A stretch of DNA of 64,000 nucleotides from Acanthamoeba castellanii str. Neff (GCF_000313135.1 NW_004457466.1:190959-254958); one strand, 5' to 3'. Numbered from the stretch's first letter, positions 1 through 11,942 are shown. Numbers and translations are program-made. The notes: generated by a model not told the origin, from the letters alone.

Positions 1-67
1 ACCCGCTCGGCTCAACTCCTCGCCTCGCCTCTTGAGATGGTCACTCACGATCGCTTCTCGAGATCAG

Positions 68-1104
68 GTATCGCCGATTACTGGGTCAGCAGAGTGCAGG
101 CCGACGCCGGCCCGGATGGCCGGGTGGTCTACAACGTCAACGACGTGCAGCCCCCGAACGAGTACGCCACGGGCGTCAACAACTCGGCCTTCACCAACGC
201 CGCCGCCTCGGCTGCGCTCGAGTGGGCCGTGGCCGTCACGGACATCCTCAACGTCACGCTGCCCGCCAAGCTCCGCGCCACTTACCTCGATGTGGCCACC
301 CACCTCAAGATCCCCTTTGACGTCCAGCAGCAGCGCCACCTGGGTACCGCCCTCTGTGCGTGTTCTGTACTGTCGCGGTGTGCCGTGTCTGACAGTGTGT
401 GTGGCCACACGCTAGACTATGAGAACGCACAATTCGGCGAGTCCCTGAAGCAGGCCGACGTGACGCTGATGGGCTACCCGCTGCAGTACGACATGCCGCA
501 GCACGTGCGCCTCAACGACCTGCTGTACGAGGTGGCCTACACCAACATCAACGGGCCGGCCATGACCCACGCCATCTTCGCCATCGCCTTCCTCGAGCTG
601 GGCGAGAACTACACGAGCCACGCCACCCAGGAGTTCAGGCAGAGCTACGGCCTCTACGTCAACGGCCCGTTCAAGGTGTGGCTCGAGTGCCCGCCGCCCG
701 GCTGCATCGTCAGCACCAACTCGTCGACCAACTCGTCCAACGACAACCTGCCCACCCACCCGGTCCCGCCGTGCCCCAACTTCATCACCGGCGCCGGCGG
801 CTTCCTGCAGACCATGCTCTACGGCTACCTCGGCCTGCGCTACGAGAGCGACCACCTGCGCCTCAACCCCAGCCTTCCGCCACAGACCACGTCGCTCGCC
901 CTCCGGCGGCTCCAGTTCCAGGACGCCGTGCTCGACGCGACCTACAACGCGACCAGCCTCACGCTCTCCCTCCTCAACGGTGGTGGCGCCGGCTCGCCCC
1001 GGCCACTCTTCGTGGTCGACGCCGCCAATCGCGGCCACCGCCTCCTCCCCGGCGACTCGCTCTCGCTCCCCTTCGGCCTCACCCGCCTCTACTCTGGGCG
1101 GTGA
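68..1104 (+). CDS. GH65-family glucosidase (PGGHG / acid-trehalase-like), 5' end missing
   Basis: C-terminal third of a glycoside hydrolase family 65 protein resembling animal protein-glucosylgalactosylhydroxylysine glucosidase (ATHL1/PGGHG). Family landmarks appear in order: GVNNSAFTN, KQADVTLMGYPLQ, GPAMTHAIFAI, FKVWLE and NFITGAGGFLQTM, then a beta-rich tail ending in LYSGR before the stop. The first exon seems to begin at base 68 after an AG acceptor, so bases 1-67 are probably intron. A 72-base intron (344-415, GTACC...TAG) interrupts the family block. It is a multiple of three without a stop, so an unspliced reading stays open, but only splicing gives the conserved ...HLDYENAQFGE join. 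Several N-x-S/T sites suggest a secreted or lumenal enzyme. The substrate in an amoeba is unknown; disaccharide hydrolysis or phosphorolysis are alternatives. Confidence 0.85.
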
Positions 1105-1181
1105 GTTGTCGCTCTTGCCATTCCGCCAATCAGCAATTATATGTTGAGTTATTTAAATTATTAGTGTTTATTTATTCCCCC

Positions 1182-1187
1182 AATAAA
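1182..1187 (+). terminator. Probable polyadenylation signal of the GH65 gene
   Basis: AATAAA lies 78 bases after the stop codon in an AT-rich stretch that contrasts with the GC-rich coding DNA. A second AATAAA-containing run lies near 1211. The next gene starts at 1273. Confidence 0.5.
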
Positions 1188-1272
1188 CAAATTCGCCGTC
1201 AAAATACAACAATAAAACAAAACTAAAAAGAACAACAACACGACAGAGGCCGAGGGTCTGGTTACGGGACAG

Positions 1273-4200
1273 ATGGAGGGACCGACCCGTCAGGAGGAGG
1301 ACGAGGCCAGTCCCGCGGTGGAGCAGAAGCAGTCGTTAAAGCTGAGCCGCAAGCTGGCGCGCATGGATTCGGCCTTGGCGGAGCTGCGGTCGCTGCACCG
1401 CCTCCACTCGGCCTGGGTCGACGCCGGCTTCACCACCAACGTTGTGGGCGACCAGCGTGTGGCCCAAAGCGCCGGCGAAGAGAATGACGAAGAGGAGCGA
1501 AATCTTCTCGAAGTGGATGAAGATGATGGTGGAAGTAGTGGCGGATGGAAGTTCGCCCCCTCGCGCTCGAGCTGGGCCACGGGCGAAGAAGACGGCTGCG
1601 ATGCAGCAGCGGCTACCTCGCCTTCGACCTCCTTCATCAACAGCCACCACCACGCAGCCGGCCCCAGCCTCCTCTCGACGTCGGGCGCGCTCGTGTCCCC
1701 CTCCATGCCACGCTTGGCCTGTGAGGACGAAGAAGGCGTCGAAGTCGAGCTCGAACTCGATGATGACGACGAAGGCGTACCGATACCCGACCATCACCAC
1801 CACGACAAAGCGCAGGGGGCGACGAGCCTGGCATCGGCTATGTCGTCGCCCGGCGGGTCGGGCTCATCGCCGCCGTCGTCATCGTCGCCATCGTCGCGCG
1901 AGGTCTCGGGCGAGAAGAGCCCGGCCTCCCAGAGGCGACGAGTGGCCCTGCTGCGCACCAAGTCCAAGTCACTCATCACCAATGGAACGCGCATCTCGCT
2001 CTCCACCTCCTTCCGCTTGCCCCGACGCCAGGCACTACTCCCCACACCTTCTCTACTATCTCGACCACCTGTCCAGATGAACTCGCGCCGCTGACGCTTC
2101 TTCGTTTGTGTGCATCGCATGTGATGTGCGTGTCGTGTCGTGTCGTGTGCGTGTGCGCAGACGAATAGTCAGCGCGACGAATGGACGGAGGGCGAGGTGC
2201 GGTCAGAATCGCGGAAGGGCCAGTACGACGGCACCTACGACAGCGAGGGCAGCAAGGTGCCGGCCTCCTTCGCGAACCCAAGCTGACCGCAACTCGCCAC
2301 CATTTGACCTCAACCTCCTTTTGTCCCCCATGGCATGGCTTTCACCAGGACGGCGCAGGTCGGTTCGTGTACGGCGACGGCGGCCTGTACGAGGGCGAGT
2401 GGGAGAAGGACCAGCGACACGGTACTCACTCGTCTGCTGGTGGGCGAGTGGGCCGCAGCTCCTGCTGCTCACGCACCGCCCCGTTGGCAGGCTTCGGAAC
2501 GATGACCTACGCGTCGGGCGAGAAGTACCAGGGACAGTGGGTGGAGGACCGCAAGGAGGGCACGGGCACCTACACCTGGCGACAGGGCCAGTACTTGTAC
2601 TCGGGCCAGTGGAAGAACGGACAGGTTCGCCAGTTCCTCTGCTCTGGCTCAGTGCCAACACTCACGTGTTGTTGTGTCGTGTGTGCCGTGTATCATGTTG
2701 ATGGCTGCTGTGTGTGCGACTATGGCAGAGATGGGGCAAAGCCAGCTTTAGGTTCGGGAATGGGGTGTGGTACTTTGAGGGCGAGTGGAAGGAGGACGCG
2801 CCGTGCCCCGAGGGTCTGCTTCGCGGTCCCCATCTCTCCTACGTGGGCGAGGTGATGGCCGTGATCACTTCTGCCCGAGGTGCCCAAACCACTCACGACC
2901 AACACGCACGCACGCGCGCACGCGCACTTACAAGTGCAACACGCGCGCAAACACGTGTACATACATGGACGCTACACGAACTCACCGTTCCTGTGTGCTA
3001 AGGCATGCGGCATGCGCCGTACACGCTGTATCAGCATGGGCACGGCACCGGGACATACGCGCAGGGCGATCGGTACTTTGGCAACTGGAAGAAGGGCAAA
3101 GTACGCGCTCCTCCTCAAGGGCAGACCCAAAACCAAACCTAATGCGCATCTCTGTGCAGCGTGATGCGTTCGGGGTGTACATTGGACGACAAGGCGAACG
3201 CTTCTTCGGGAACTGGCGCGATGACCAGGTACGGACCCGGACGCCAGGCTGCCGGCTTTGTGGGTGGGTGGGAGGCCCTCGTTCGCCCTAACCTATCACC
3301 TGGTCTTAGCCGCGAGGTTTGGGGCTGTGGATCCATGCAGACGGCACACAATACTTGGGCGAATTCGGTACCTGGCTTGCGCTGCGGCCTCACTCACTCA
3401 CTCTCTCACTCTCTCACTCTCTCACTCTCTCATTCACTCACCCACTCACTCGTCTGATCCCATGTTACCACACCCAGACAAGGGAAAGCCCAGCGGCAAA
3501 GGCCAACTCAGATTCGCCAATGGAGATGCGCTCGACGGGGTGCAATGGAACGGCGACCTGGTCCTCAAGGCCCTCTACACTCGGGCAGCAGCCAAGGTCC
3601 GCTCTCGATTCGCTTGACTACTGTGGCCCGCCGAGCTAGGCGGGTGAGTGACCTCCCTCCCCCGCGCGTGTACCTGTTTTTATAGGGCCAGGCTGGGTCG
3701 CAGTGGGCGACGAATCCGAAGTGGGTCCTCTTCGTGGGCGATGCGCTCGAACAGTTCGCCGTGACCCAGGACGACCTGCCTCACCTCGAATCGGCGCCCC
3801 ATCTCATGTACCGCACCACCCACCCACCCACCAACCACCCACCGTGTGTTTCCTTAGTCGCTCACCGGAATGCATGGACAGGCACGAAGAGCATCCGCTC
3901 GAGCTGCTCATGGAGCGGTGGGTGGCGTTCTTCAAGTGGAGCTATGCGCCGCTGCCGTCGTACGAGACCAAGGAGGCCGTGCGCAATCAGCTGCGGTCGG
4001 CCGTGGAGGACGTAAACAGCTTCATCGACTACCTCGTCCAGGAGGTCCGGTTCGCCGACAACTGCCCCCAGCAGCGTAACCTGCTGCGGAGGTTCGTGGG
4101 TCGCTACGTTCTCACCTACACCCACTCCTCCATCTTCTCCCTCTACCGACGAGTCGTACGTTATCGTTCCCGCCTGTGCGACGTGTGCGGTGGGCGTGTG

Positions 4201-5604
4201 TGGTGCGTACATATGATGTTGGTGTAGGCCGAAGAGCAGCCGCAATTGCCGGTGTGTGTCTGTCTAAGCGTTGTGGCAGAGGGCTGACATCAGGGATTAC
4301 GACTGTGTCGCTTTGTTACACACAGAACAAGAAGACGGACGCGAGGCTGTCGATCAAGATGAAGTCGCTTGGGCGGGCCACGACTCGCGATCTCGGGATT
4401 GCAGAGAACTTTCAGCTCGCCCAGCAATCGCCCTTCAGCCCAGCCGAGGACCTCACCCGACAAGCCCGCGGACGTGCCTTCCTGGGCTCGCACAAAGCCG
4501 ACACCAACACAGTATGCAGCCCACCACACTCAACACACGGCACACGGCACGGCACGACACGCTAAGCACGACACGCGCTGACGAGTGCGATGCGTAGCAG
4601 GACAGAAAAGCGACATTGGACACGAGAGGGGGCAAGTCGCAAAAGCAGCCCTACAAGGAGGCTATCAAGTTGCTGGGCGCGCTGCCCAATACGCCGCCCT
4701 ACGAAAAGGCCCAGCGCCTCCTCAGCGTCTCCGAGGCCGTCATCGACGCCGTCCGCAAGTATTGGCTCTTCCGCTCGCCCAACACCGACATGTCCGCCAT
4801 GATGTATGTACCCGCACCCCACTCTTCCCCGCTTTGCAAACAACAAACCTCATGCGTGTCGTGTGCGTGTGCGGCGGTTGTGTGTGTGTGTGTGTGTGTG
4901 TGCCGTGGCACAGGGGCGCTGAAGAGAAGTTCCCGATCTTCACCTACCTGGTGCTCAAGGCCGATATTCCGAACCTGTTCTCGGAGCTGCAGTACGTGTC
5001 GGACTTCATACGGCAGCAGTCCTTCGGCCCGGCCGCCCATTACGCGGGCGGGAGCGATGGCGGCGGCGGCTGCATCGAGGCCGAGGCTAAGTACCGCCTG
5101 GCCGAGCTCGAAGCCGCGGTCAACTACCTCCTCACCCTCAACTGGTCTGTGCGCGACTCGGCCGGCGTGCTGGTCCCGCGCGCCTGGGTCGAGCAGCGGC
5201 TGCGCGACGCGGTGGGCGACCACATCCACGACCCCAAGTGGCGCATTCTCGCGCGCCTCATCGTCGACATTCTCGTTCAGATAGGCGACCTCGCCGCCGA
5301 CGTGCGGCAGCTGACAGTCGACGACCGGCCGACGGTGGAGCTCATGCACCAACACGCCGGGTGGACGACCGACCTGCTCACCACCATGGGCCTCGACATC
5401 GATCTCCCCCTGCCCGCCGCCGCCGACGCCAACAACAACAACAGCGACGACAGCAATGTTGGACCCAAGCCCACCACGGCAGCCACAAATACGAACCACG
5501 GCGCGATCCGGGCGCACTCTCCCTCGCTCGTGATCACGCTCCGAGTCCGTCACTCGCCGGAGACCTACCTGCGCTTCGCCGAGCTCGTCACAAGGGCCAC
5601 GTAG
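1273..5604 (+). CDS. Alsin-like MORN-repeat and VPS9-domain Rab5-type GEF
   Basis: Multi-exon gene. The first exon encodes an acidic, serine-rich, low-complexity leader of about 250 residues (start ATG at 1273). Later exons encode eight or nine MORN repeats, for example YEGEWEKDQRHGFGTMTY, YQGQWVEDRKEGTGTYTW, YFGNWKKGK and FFGNWRDDQ. A helical region follows (WVAFFKWSYAPLPSYETKEA, SFIDYLVQEVRF), then a VPS9 domain with EKFPIFTYLVLKADIPNL and ELQYVSDFI. MORN followed by VPS9 is the C-terminal half of animal alsin (ALS2), which activates Rab5 on endosomes; the RCC1-like and DH/PH parts of alsin are absent. The tail after VPS9 carries an Asn-rich run. Introns contain simple repeats at 3391-3450 and 4879-4902. 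The join between the leader exon and the MORN exon starting near 2161 is uncertain, because no clear GT donor precedes the frame's stop at 2092. Confidence 0.85.
3391..3450. repeat. (ACTC)n/(CT)n simple repeat in an intron
   Basis: Interrupted CACT/CTCT tandem repeat within the intron between two MORN-encoding exons. Confidence 0.85.
4879..4902. repeat. (TG)12 microsatellite in an intron
   Basis: Perfect TG dinucleotide run just upstream of the acceptor that opens the VPS9-core exon. Confidence 0.9.
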
Positions 5605-5893
5605 TAGCGCTTGTGCTTGTACTTGTTCGCTCAGCTCCAATTTCTTTTGTATTCTTTGATTGTTTTGCTTTTCTTTTCACTGGCCAGCCCTGATCTTGTG
5701 CTGGTGATTTTTATTAGCTTTTCAATTTATTTTATTTTCTTTTAATGCTACGCCATTTCTTTCCCTTTCTTTTTGTGGTGATTGGTTGCCCGATTTCCAT
5801 ACTACCCCACACGAAAGAAAGGTCGTGCGAAGGAGTCGGCGACTCCGCCACCTTCTTCTCCCTGTTCCTCCGCCACCCGAACACCCACGCGTG

Positions 5894-8391
5894 ATGGCCT
5901 CCAAGAAGGATACTAATTTTTTGCTCTACTCGCTGGGCAGCGACGATGACGACGATGCTGGGGACGACATGGTCTACTCGAGCCTGCTCGCCTCCTCCGA
6001 TAGCAACGCCTTCGTTTCGGACGACGAAGCTGTGGACACCCACCACCAGCACAAGGCCGTGCACGAGGTCCCACACGACGACGCGCCTGTGCCACAATGG
6101 CGCATGGCCACCCTCGCGCTGTGGCAGGTACTGCTCACACCACAACAACATTGCTTCTTTTTCTAGTTTTAAGAAACCCGCCCTCCTTACTGGTTTGATG
6201 CCCCGCACCGTGCAGTTCGGCTACGCGGCCATGATGGCGTTCATCATGGCCATCCTGCTGCCTCTGCAGACTCTCGAGATGGTGGGCAAGGAGAACAAGG
6301 TACGCACTACTCTACTGGCTTGCTAAGTGACGAGCTCGGGCCTGGATTGACCATTCTGTTGTTGGGCTTCCAGGGCACTGCGCTGGGTGTGAGTGTGGCG
6401 GTGGCCACGGTCATAGCCACGGTCATCAGTCTGGCATTTGGCCAAGCGTCCGACCACATCTCCACCCCCATCGTACGCCACCCTTCGTCAACGTTCGTTG
6501 CAAACACGTATGAGCTCACGTCCTCTCATCTCGTGTCGTGTGCATGTGGTGTGGCGTGTGCGGTTCGACCAGGGCAAACGAACGCCGTTTGTGGTGGTGA
6601 GCTCGGCCGGGCTGGCGCTCTTGGCGGTGGCGATGACCTGGTACGGCGCGGCTGGTCTGACCGGCGCCGGCGTCTACGTGGTCTACGCCGGTCTACTCTT
6701 GGCCCTGCGCACCTGCGCCGGGGTGGCCGAGACCGCGTTCCAGCCGCTCCTCCCCGACCTCGTTCCCAAGCATCAGATGGGCACCGTCTCCGGATGGTAT
6801 GTCGTGCGTGCGGTCGTGCATGTGCGGTCATGCGGTGCGTGTGCTGAGCGTCTGCGTGTCTCAGGTGGGCCATGGGCCAGATGGTCGGAAATCTGTTTGG
6901 CCTGGCAGGCGGCTCCATCCTCATGGACCAAACCGGTCCGGTCGCGGTCGCCATCATCATCTCCTCCCTCCTCACAATCGGTTAGTTCGCCCCCCACTGC
7001 GCCGCAGCAAAATAGCTAAAGCCGCACATACACGACACACACGCTCGATAGGTACCCTGGCGGCCGCGCTTGCCAATAGGGAGAAGCCGACCCCCAAGGC
7101 CTGCAGCAGTTCCCCGGCGGCCGACAACCAGAACGAATGGTATTAATCCAATCGATCATTGCGTGTGACGTTCGATCGAAGCAAACTGACCAGTCGGCAC
7201 ACCAGTGTGCGATGGCCAGCGCTCCGCTTCCTGGCGCGATATATCAAGCCCTTTCTGATCAGCTCCAACTTCAGGTTCGCTTGCGCCTTGTCCCTGTCCT
7301 GGTTGGGGAAATAGAATAGAATAGAACCTTGTTAATTAACAATTATCAACACGCTTTGACCGCTCGACCTGCGCAGATGGATCTTCGCGACGCGCTTCGT
7401 GACGCAGCTCGGCTTTGGCTTCGTCAACAACTTTGTTTTCTATTTCATTCACGACGTTTCGCCGCTCCCGTACCGCCTGTTCGGTCTCGAGTTCACCAAT
7501 ACCAACGACGCCGTCGGGATCTTCGCCGGCGCCATTATGCTGACCGCAGGTAAGTCGGACCTCCAAGACTGCTGCTCGAATTCCCCAATCGCCGCTCACC
7601 TCGCTACTCCCCCCCCCTCTCCCCCAACCAGTGTTCTCCGGCTACGCCGGTGGCGCGCTGGGTGATCGACTCGGGAGGAAGCGGATGGTCTACGTCTCGT
7701 CGGCGTTTCAAACGCTCGCATGTACGGTCGCTTTTTTAACTCCGACCCGCAAGCCTGAGTCAGAGTTAAAATGTGCAATGTGCAGGTGTGGGCTTCGTTC
7801 TGCTTTCGGTGTGGCCGCAGCAGTTCACCTTCCTTGTCATCTCCGGCGTGGTGATGGGCATCGGCCTCGGTTCATTCCTCGCCGGTACTATCACCATCAT
7901 CATTTCTACACCCTTTGTTTTCCTTCTTCTTTCGCGTGTGAGCTCACTCTCACGCTTTCGTTCTTTCGGCCTAATGCAGTGGACTTTGCGCTGGCCACCG
8001 AATGCCTTCCGTCGGAGGAGTCGCGCGGGACTGATCTGGCCGTGTGGAACCTGGCCATGTCCCTCCCCATCGCCTTCTCCGGCCCCCTCGGTGGAGTGAT
8101 GCTCGACAACGGCCAGCGGGTGGGGCATGCACTGAACCTGCCCAACCTGGGCTACGTGGGCCTGTTTGCCAGCTGTGGCTTCCTGCTTGCACTGAGCGCC
8201 TTCTTTGTGCGCCGCATCACCGTCGGCAACCCCGTCCGCCGGCGAAAGCCCACCAACGGTGACGTCCCTCCTTTTCGTGCTCCGTGTGCGTGTGCGTGTG
8301 CGGTGGTCGTGTGCATTGTTGACATTCCAGGCCCACAACAGAGATCGATCTCGAATTGGTGGAGGTGGAGGATGATGGCACATTCCAGTAG
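5894..8391 (+). CDS. Major facilitator superfamily transporter
   Basis: Membrane transporter assembled from about nine exons. ATG at 5894 starts a polar, Asp-rich cytosolic N-terminus. The first membrane helix follows (FGYAAMMAFIMAILLPLQ), then helices separated by MFS signatures: FGQASDHISTPIGKRTPF between helices 2 and 3, and GGALGDRLGRKRMVY as its repeat between helices 8 and 9 (D-x-x-G-R-K/R type). Other helices include TAFQPLLPDLVPKHQMGTVSG and FTFLVISGVVMGIGLGSFLA. The C-terminal tail is short and acidic; using the acceptor at 8340-8341 gives EIDLELVEVEDDGTFQ and a stop at 8389. The substrate cannot be read from the sequence. The architecture suits sugar or drug efflux families, and the repeated signature supports two six-helix halves. 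It is convergent with the PB1 gene, 125 bases away. Confidence 0.85.
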
Positions 8392-8516
8392 TGGTCAACA
8401 AGTACGGCCTCTTGGTGAAGGCTGCCAGCCAGGCGATGAAGATGATGGTAAAACTTCTTCGTTTGTATCAACTTTGATTCGAAATGTACAGATTTTGTTG
8501 TATTTTGCCACAGCTC

Positions 8517-9508
8517 TTACGGCCGTCGCCGCTTGCCCTTGGCCACCACACGCAGGCTGCGGCCATTGTTCTTTCGGTTGCGCAGCTGCCGTCGCCAGTC
8601 GCGGCAGGCGTAGGTTAGGCTCTCCGTGTCCCTGATGCGCACCTTGTCCCCTTCCTTGTCCGTGTAGGTCACCTCAACTTCCAGTCCGCGCTTGGCGAAG
8701 CCGTAGAAGGACTCAAGCTGTTCCGCGAGCCTGTCGAAGTCGATCCGGTCCTCATCGAGGCGCACCAGGGCGATGTCGCCCTCCAGATCATCGTCCTCGC
8801 TGTAGGAGCACTTGACGGCCAGCTCGCCGAACACGGCGTGGAATGCCAGCGATGTGATGGTAGGAAGAGCCGACGCCGAACGAGCCCTGGTGGCCGAGCG
8901 TGACGAAGAAGTCGAAGACAACGAAGTCGACGAGCTGTCGTGAGTGATAGTGGCTGGTTGCTTGCTGGAAGAGACGCAGCTTCTCCAAGGAATGGCCACG
9001 GCCGAACCGGACTGCGCAGGGGCGGCGCTGTCATTGGCCTCCACGGCGTCTTCGTCCTCTCCATAGGTGTAGGAGTGGTGGCGCCGGAACTGCGTACTGG
9101 AGGAGCCCGTGGAGTGGGACTCACCACAATAGCTTGGACGCATGAGGTCCGTGTCGGCCAGGCTCGGGGGGCTCTTCTTGGCTCGGAGGTTTGATGGTTG
9201 GAGTGGAGGTTGTGGAGCGCTACGAGATGTTGTCGGTCCTGGGCTGACAGGTGTGCGACCTTGTTGAGAGCGGTCGTGCTGTGGGCAGGCTTGTCCGAGA
9301 GGGACGAGGAGGCTGCTCGCTTCTTGAGCAGCTGGACCAGCTTCTCGAACTTGCCAGTCGCAGCATCTTTGCCTCTGTCTGCTGAAGGAGTGACGTTGGG
9401 GGTGATGGAGGAGCACATCCCGCGGCTGGGGGTAGCGGCAGTAGCCGAGAAGCTGCCGCAGAGGTAGAGTGGCAGAGGTTCACTTGGCCTAGTCAGGATG
9501 TGCGACAT
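8517..9508 (-). CDS. PB1-domain protein with Ser/Thr-rich N-terminus
   Basis: The last 95 or so residues form a PB1 domain: a beta-strand start with a basic residue (LAVKCSYS), GDIALVRLDEDRIDFDRLAE, and the acidic OPCA-type loop YTDKEGDKVRIRDTESL. PB1 domains pair head to tail in kinase and autophagy scaffolds. The preceding 220 residues are low-complexity and Ser/Thr/Pro-rich, with one short helical patch (KFEKLVQLLKKRA). ATG at 9508 begins MSHILTRPSE. The N-terminal and PB1 halves are in different frames; a 47-base intron at 9177-9223 (GTAGCG...CCAAG on the minus strand) joins them cleanly. A one-base error in the six-base homopolymer near 9166-9171 is the alternative. The partner and function are unknown. 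Confidence 0.75.
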
Positions 9509-9606
9509 GGAAGATGGTGGTAGGTGAGCGATGGATGGTCGGTGAGCGTCGCGAGTTTCAGAGTGAAGGGAGGGAAGGACAAGTGCTGGAGTGTCGCGGA
9601 GAGATG

Positions 9607-9645
9607 ATATATAGGAAGGGTTACTACCCGCCTCTTTATAAAGAG
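9607..9645 (-). promoter_or_regulatory. TATA-like elements upstream of the PB1 gene
   Basis: On the minus strand TATATAT lies at 9613-9607, about 100 bases before the ATG. A perfect 14-base palindrome, CTCTTTATAAAGAG at 9632-9645, contains a second TATAAA core. Confidence 0.4.
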
Positions 9646-10010
9646 CTGGCTTGCCCAATTGCAGCAGTGTACTAACCTTGCAGTACCGATTACTAGTCGT
9701 TTCCTGGTTGATCACCACTATCGCTTGCAACCTGGAATTTAAAGAATGGACACCCGATCAGAAATAGCATTCACAGCATTCTTGTTTGCTGCACCCTCTC
9801 GGCACCGCCACCTCTTGGTATGCGACCATCAGTACAGGTGGTTGGTAACTCTGATGATGGGTGACGAGAGGGTGTCTGCCAACACTTACATTTGAAGAGG
9901 AGGTTCGATTGGGACATCACGTGCCGCCAGTCGCCAGCTGCGTTAGTGCCTGGGGTGCAGTATAGGATATCCTAACCATCTTCCACTGGGTCACGGGACC
10001 AGGCGCAGGA

Positions 10011-10017
10011 TATTTAA
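10011..10017 (+). promoter_or_regulatory. TATA-like element upstream of GPI8
   Basis: TATTTAA lies 46 bases before the GPI8 start codon and is followed by an A-rich leader. The spacing fits a short 5' untranslated region. The motif is weak. Confidence 0.3.
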
Positions 10018-10062
10018 GCAGAAAGAGAAAAGGAAAAGGAAAACAAAAAAGAAAGAGAGACG

Positions 10063-11735
10063 ATGAAGAGGGTGGCGCTTGTTGCGGTGGCACTGCAGGT
10101 GCTGCTGTGTGTGGTGGTTCGCCTGCCGCAAGTGGCAGGGCAGATAGCAGAGGATCCCCAGTTCAATGTTTCAAAGATAGACAGCTTCTTCAATTCATCG
10201 GGGCGTCTCCCCTCCGCCCAGCCACACACCAACAACTGGGCCGTCCTCGTAAGTCTCTTTCTCCTCTATCGCCTTTTTCTTCTCTACTCTCATTGTATCA
10301 AATAATCACAAAAAATCAAACAACTGCTGGTGCACAGGTGGAGACGTCCATCTTTTGGCACAACTACCGACACGTGGCCAACGTGCTGAGCATGTACCAC
10401 ACTGTGCGCCGGCTGGGCATTCCCGACAGTACTCACCCACTCACCCACCCCCAACCCACCTCCTCCACTCTTGAGCAGCCCAAGCTACAGTGCAGTCATC
10501 TCACTTTGGTTGGGCGCGGTTGCAGGTCAGATCATCCTCATGATTGCCGACGACATGGCGTGCAACACGCGCAACTCCAACCCCGGCACCATCTACAACA
10601 ACCGGTACCAAACACCACACACCACACACCGCGCTCGCGCCATCGTTTCCTCACAGTCTCCCCCCCTCGGGCAGGAATCACAACCTGAACATGTACGGGT
10701 CGGAGATCGAGGTCGACTACCGCGGCTACGAGGTGTCCGTGGAGAACTTCATTCGCGTGCTCACAGGTTTGTTGACGCCGAACCATCCGCGCCTCTCTGT
10801 GTCTCATGCACTCGCTCACTCACTCACTCACGCACGCCTTCTGAAGGCCGGCACCACGAGGGCGTGCCGCGGTCCAAGCGACTGATGACGGACGAGCGCA
10901 GCAACGTGCTCATCTACATGACCGGCCACGGAGGCGACGAGTTCCTCAAATTCCAGGACTTTGAGGAGATTTGCAGTCGGTTCGCCCCTCCTTTGTAGCC
11001 CTTTCTTGTCTTCGTCTTCGTCTTCTTCTTCGTGGCCAACTCACGCGCACGAGAACGTAACTGCAGAGATCTGGCGGATGCGTTCGAGCAGATGTGGGAG
11101 AAGGGGCGGTACAACGAGCTCCTGTTCGTGGTGGACACCTGCCAGGCCACCACCCTCTACAAACACTTCCGCTCGCCCAACGTGCTCGCCGCCGGCAGCT
11201 CGTCACGGGGCCAGAACTCCTACTCGGTGCGGTGAGCCCATCCGTGACCGATCGCGGTCGCCTGCTGCTGCTGCTGGGCACAACTCACATCTATGATGGT
11301 GGGCCATGATGCAGCACCACACCGATTACAAGCTGGGCGTGGCGATGATCGACAGGTTCACCTACGCCACTCTCGAGTACTTCGAGCACAACAAGGTGGC
11401 CGAGGACTCCAAGAACAACCTCAAGGAGCTGGTACAGCCACACAGCGCCCCTCCCCCTCCCTCTCGTGGGGACGAGAGAGCTGACCGGTGTATCGGTCAC
11501 TCCCCACAGTTCGCCGATGACAACTACCGATACCTCGGCGCCCAGTCCAACTACCGAACAGATCTCTTCTCCCGGCCTCTCGACAGCGTACACCACTGCC
11601 CTCCTCGCCTCTCAAATCACACTTCACGTGCTGATTCGGTGGTGATGGTGGCGGACACAGGTGCTGCTGACGGACTTCTTCGGGTCGGTGCTGCCGGTGC
11701 AGACCACCACGCGAGGCTACCCGCTGGGCGAGTGA
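10063..11735 (+). CDS. GPI8: GPI-anchor transamidase catalytic subunit (GPI8/PIG-K)
   Basis: Caspase-like (C13) cysteine peptidase that cleaves the C-terminal GPI signal of proproteins in the ER and transfers them to a GPI anchor. An N-terminal signal peptide is visible ([16 protein letters not shown]). Family blocks follow: [41 protein letters not shown], the catalytic His in [15 protein letters not shown], and the catalytic Cys in [14 protein letters not shown]. Later blocks include [16 protein letters not shown] and [12 protein letters not shown]. The stop follows directly after GYPLGE, so the C-terminal membrane helix of the human and yeast enzymes is missing, as is also reported for kinetoplastid GPI8. 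An alternative final splice (intron 11732-11780, with a strong pyrimidine tract) would add a short basic tail, still without a membrane helix. Confidence 0.95.
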
Positions 11736-11942
11736 TCAGCTGCCCTTTCCCCTTCTTTTGCTTCTTCGTTTGGGGCGCAGCGCTCGCCTCGACCGTCGTG
11801 TCGTCGGTGCAGTTTTGTTGAGGGCAGGGACGAAGCCTTTTTTGAGAGAGAGAGACGACGAACGAGGCGAAGCGCTCGCATGTAGAGAAGCGGTGATGCC
11901 AAAAGGTTGATTTCAACACGACAGATTCCATCAACATCAACA

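Larger units (their letters stand above)
9509..10062. other. Divergent intergenic region between PB1 gene and GPI8
   Basis: This 554-base stretch has no supportable gene. It holds the two promoters of the divergent genes and is less GC-rich than the flanking exons. Apart from the TATA-like elements listed separately I see nothing distinctive. Confidence 0.6.

Noticed and set aside
412..1038. Long minus-strand open frame (208 codons) opposite the GH65 gene
   Set aside because: High-GC antisense shadow of a clearly conserved coding exon; composition is Val/Gly/Glu/Arg-rich with no family resemblance.
4699..5640. Minus-strand open frame of 313 codons opposite the VPS9 exon
   Set aside because: The plus strand encodes the conserved VPS9 domain; the antisense frame is a by-product of codon bias.
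11732..11780. Candidate last intron of GPI8 with strong pyrimidine tract
   Set aside because: Splicing adds only a basic, non-conserved tail; the simple stop after GYPLGE is more economical, though cDNA would settle it.
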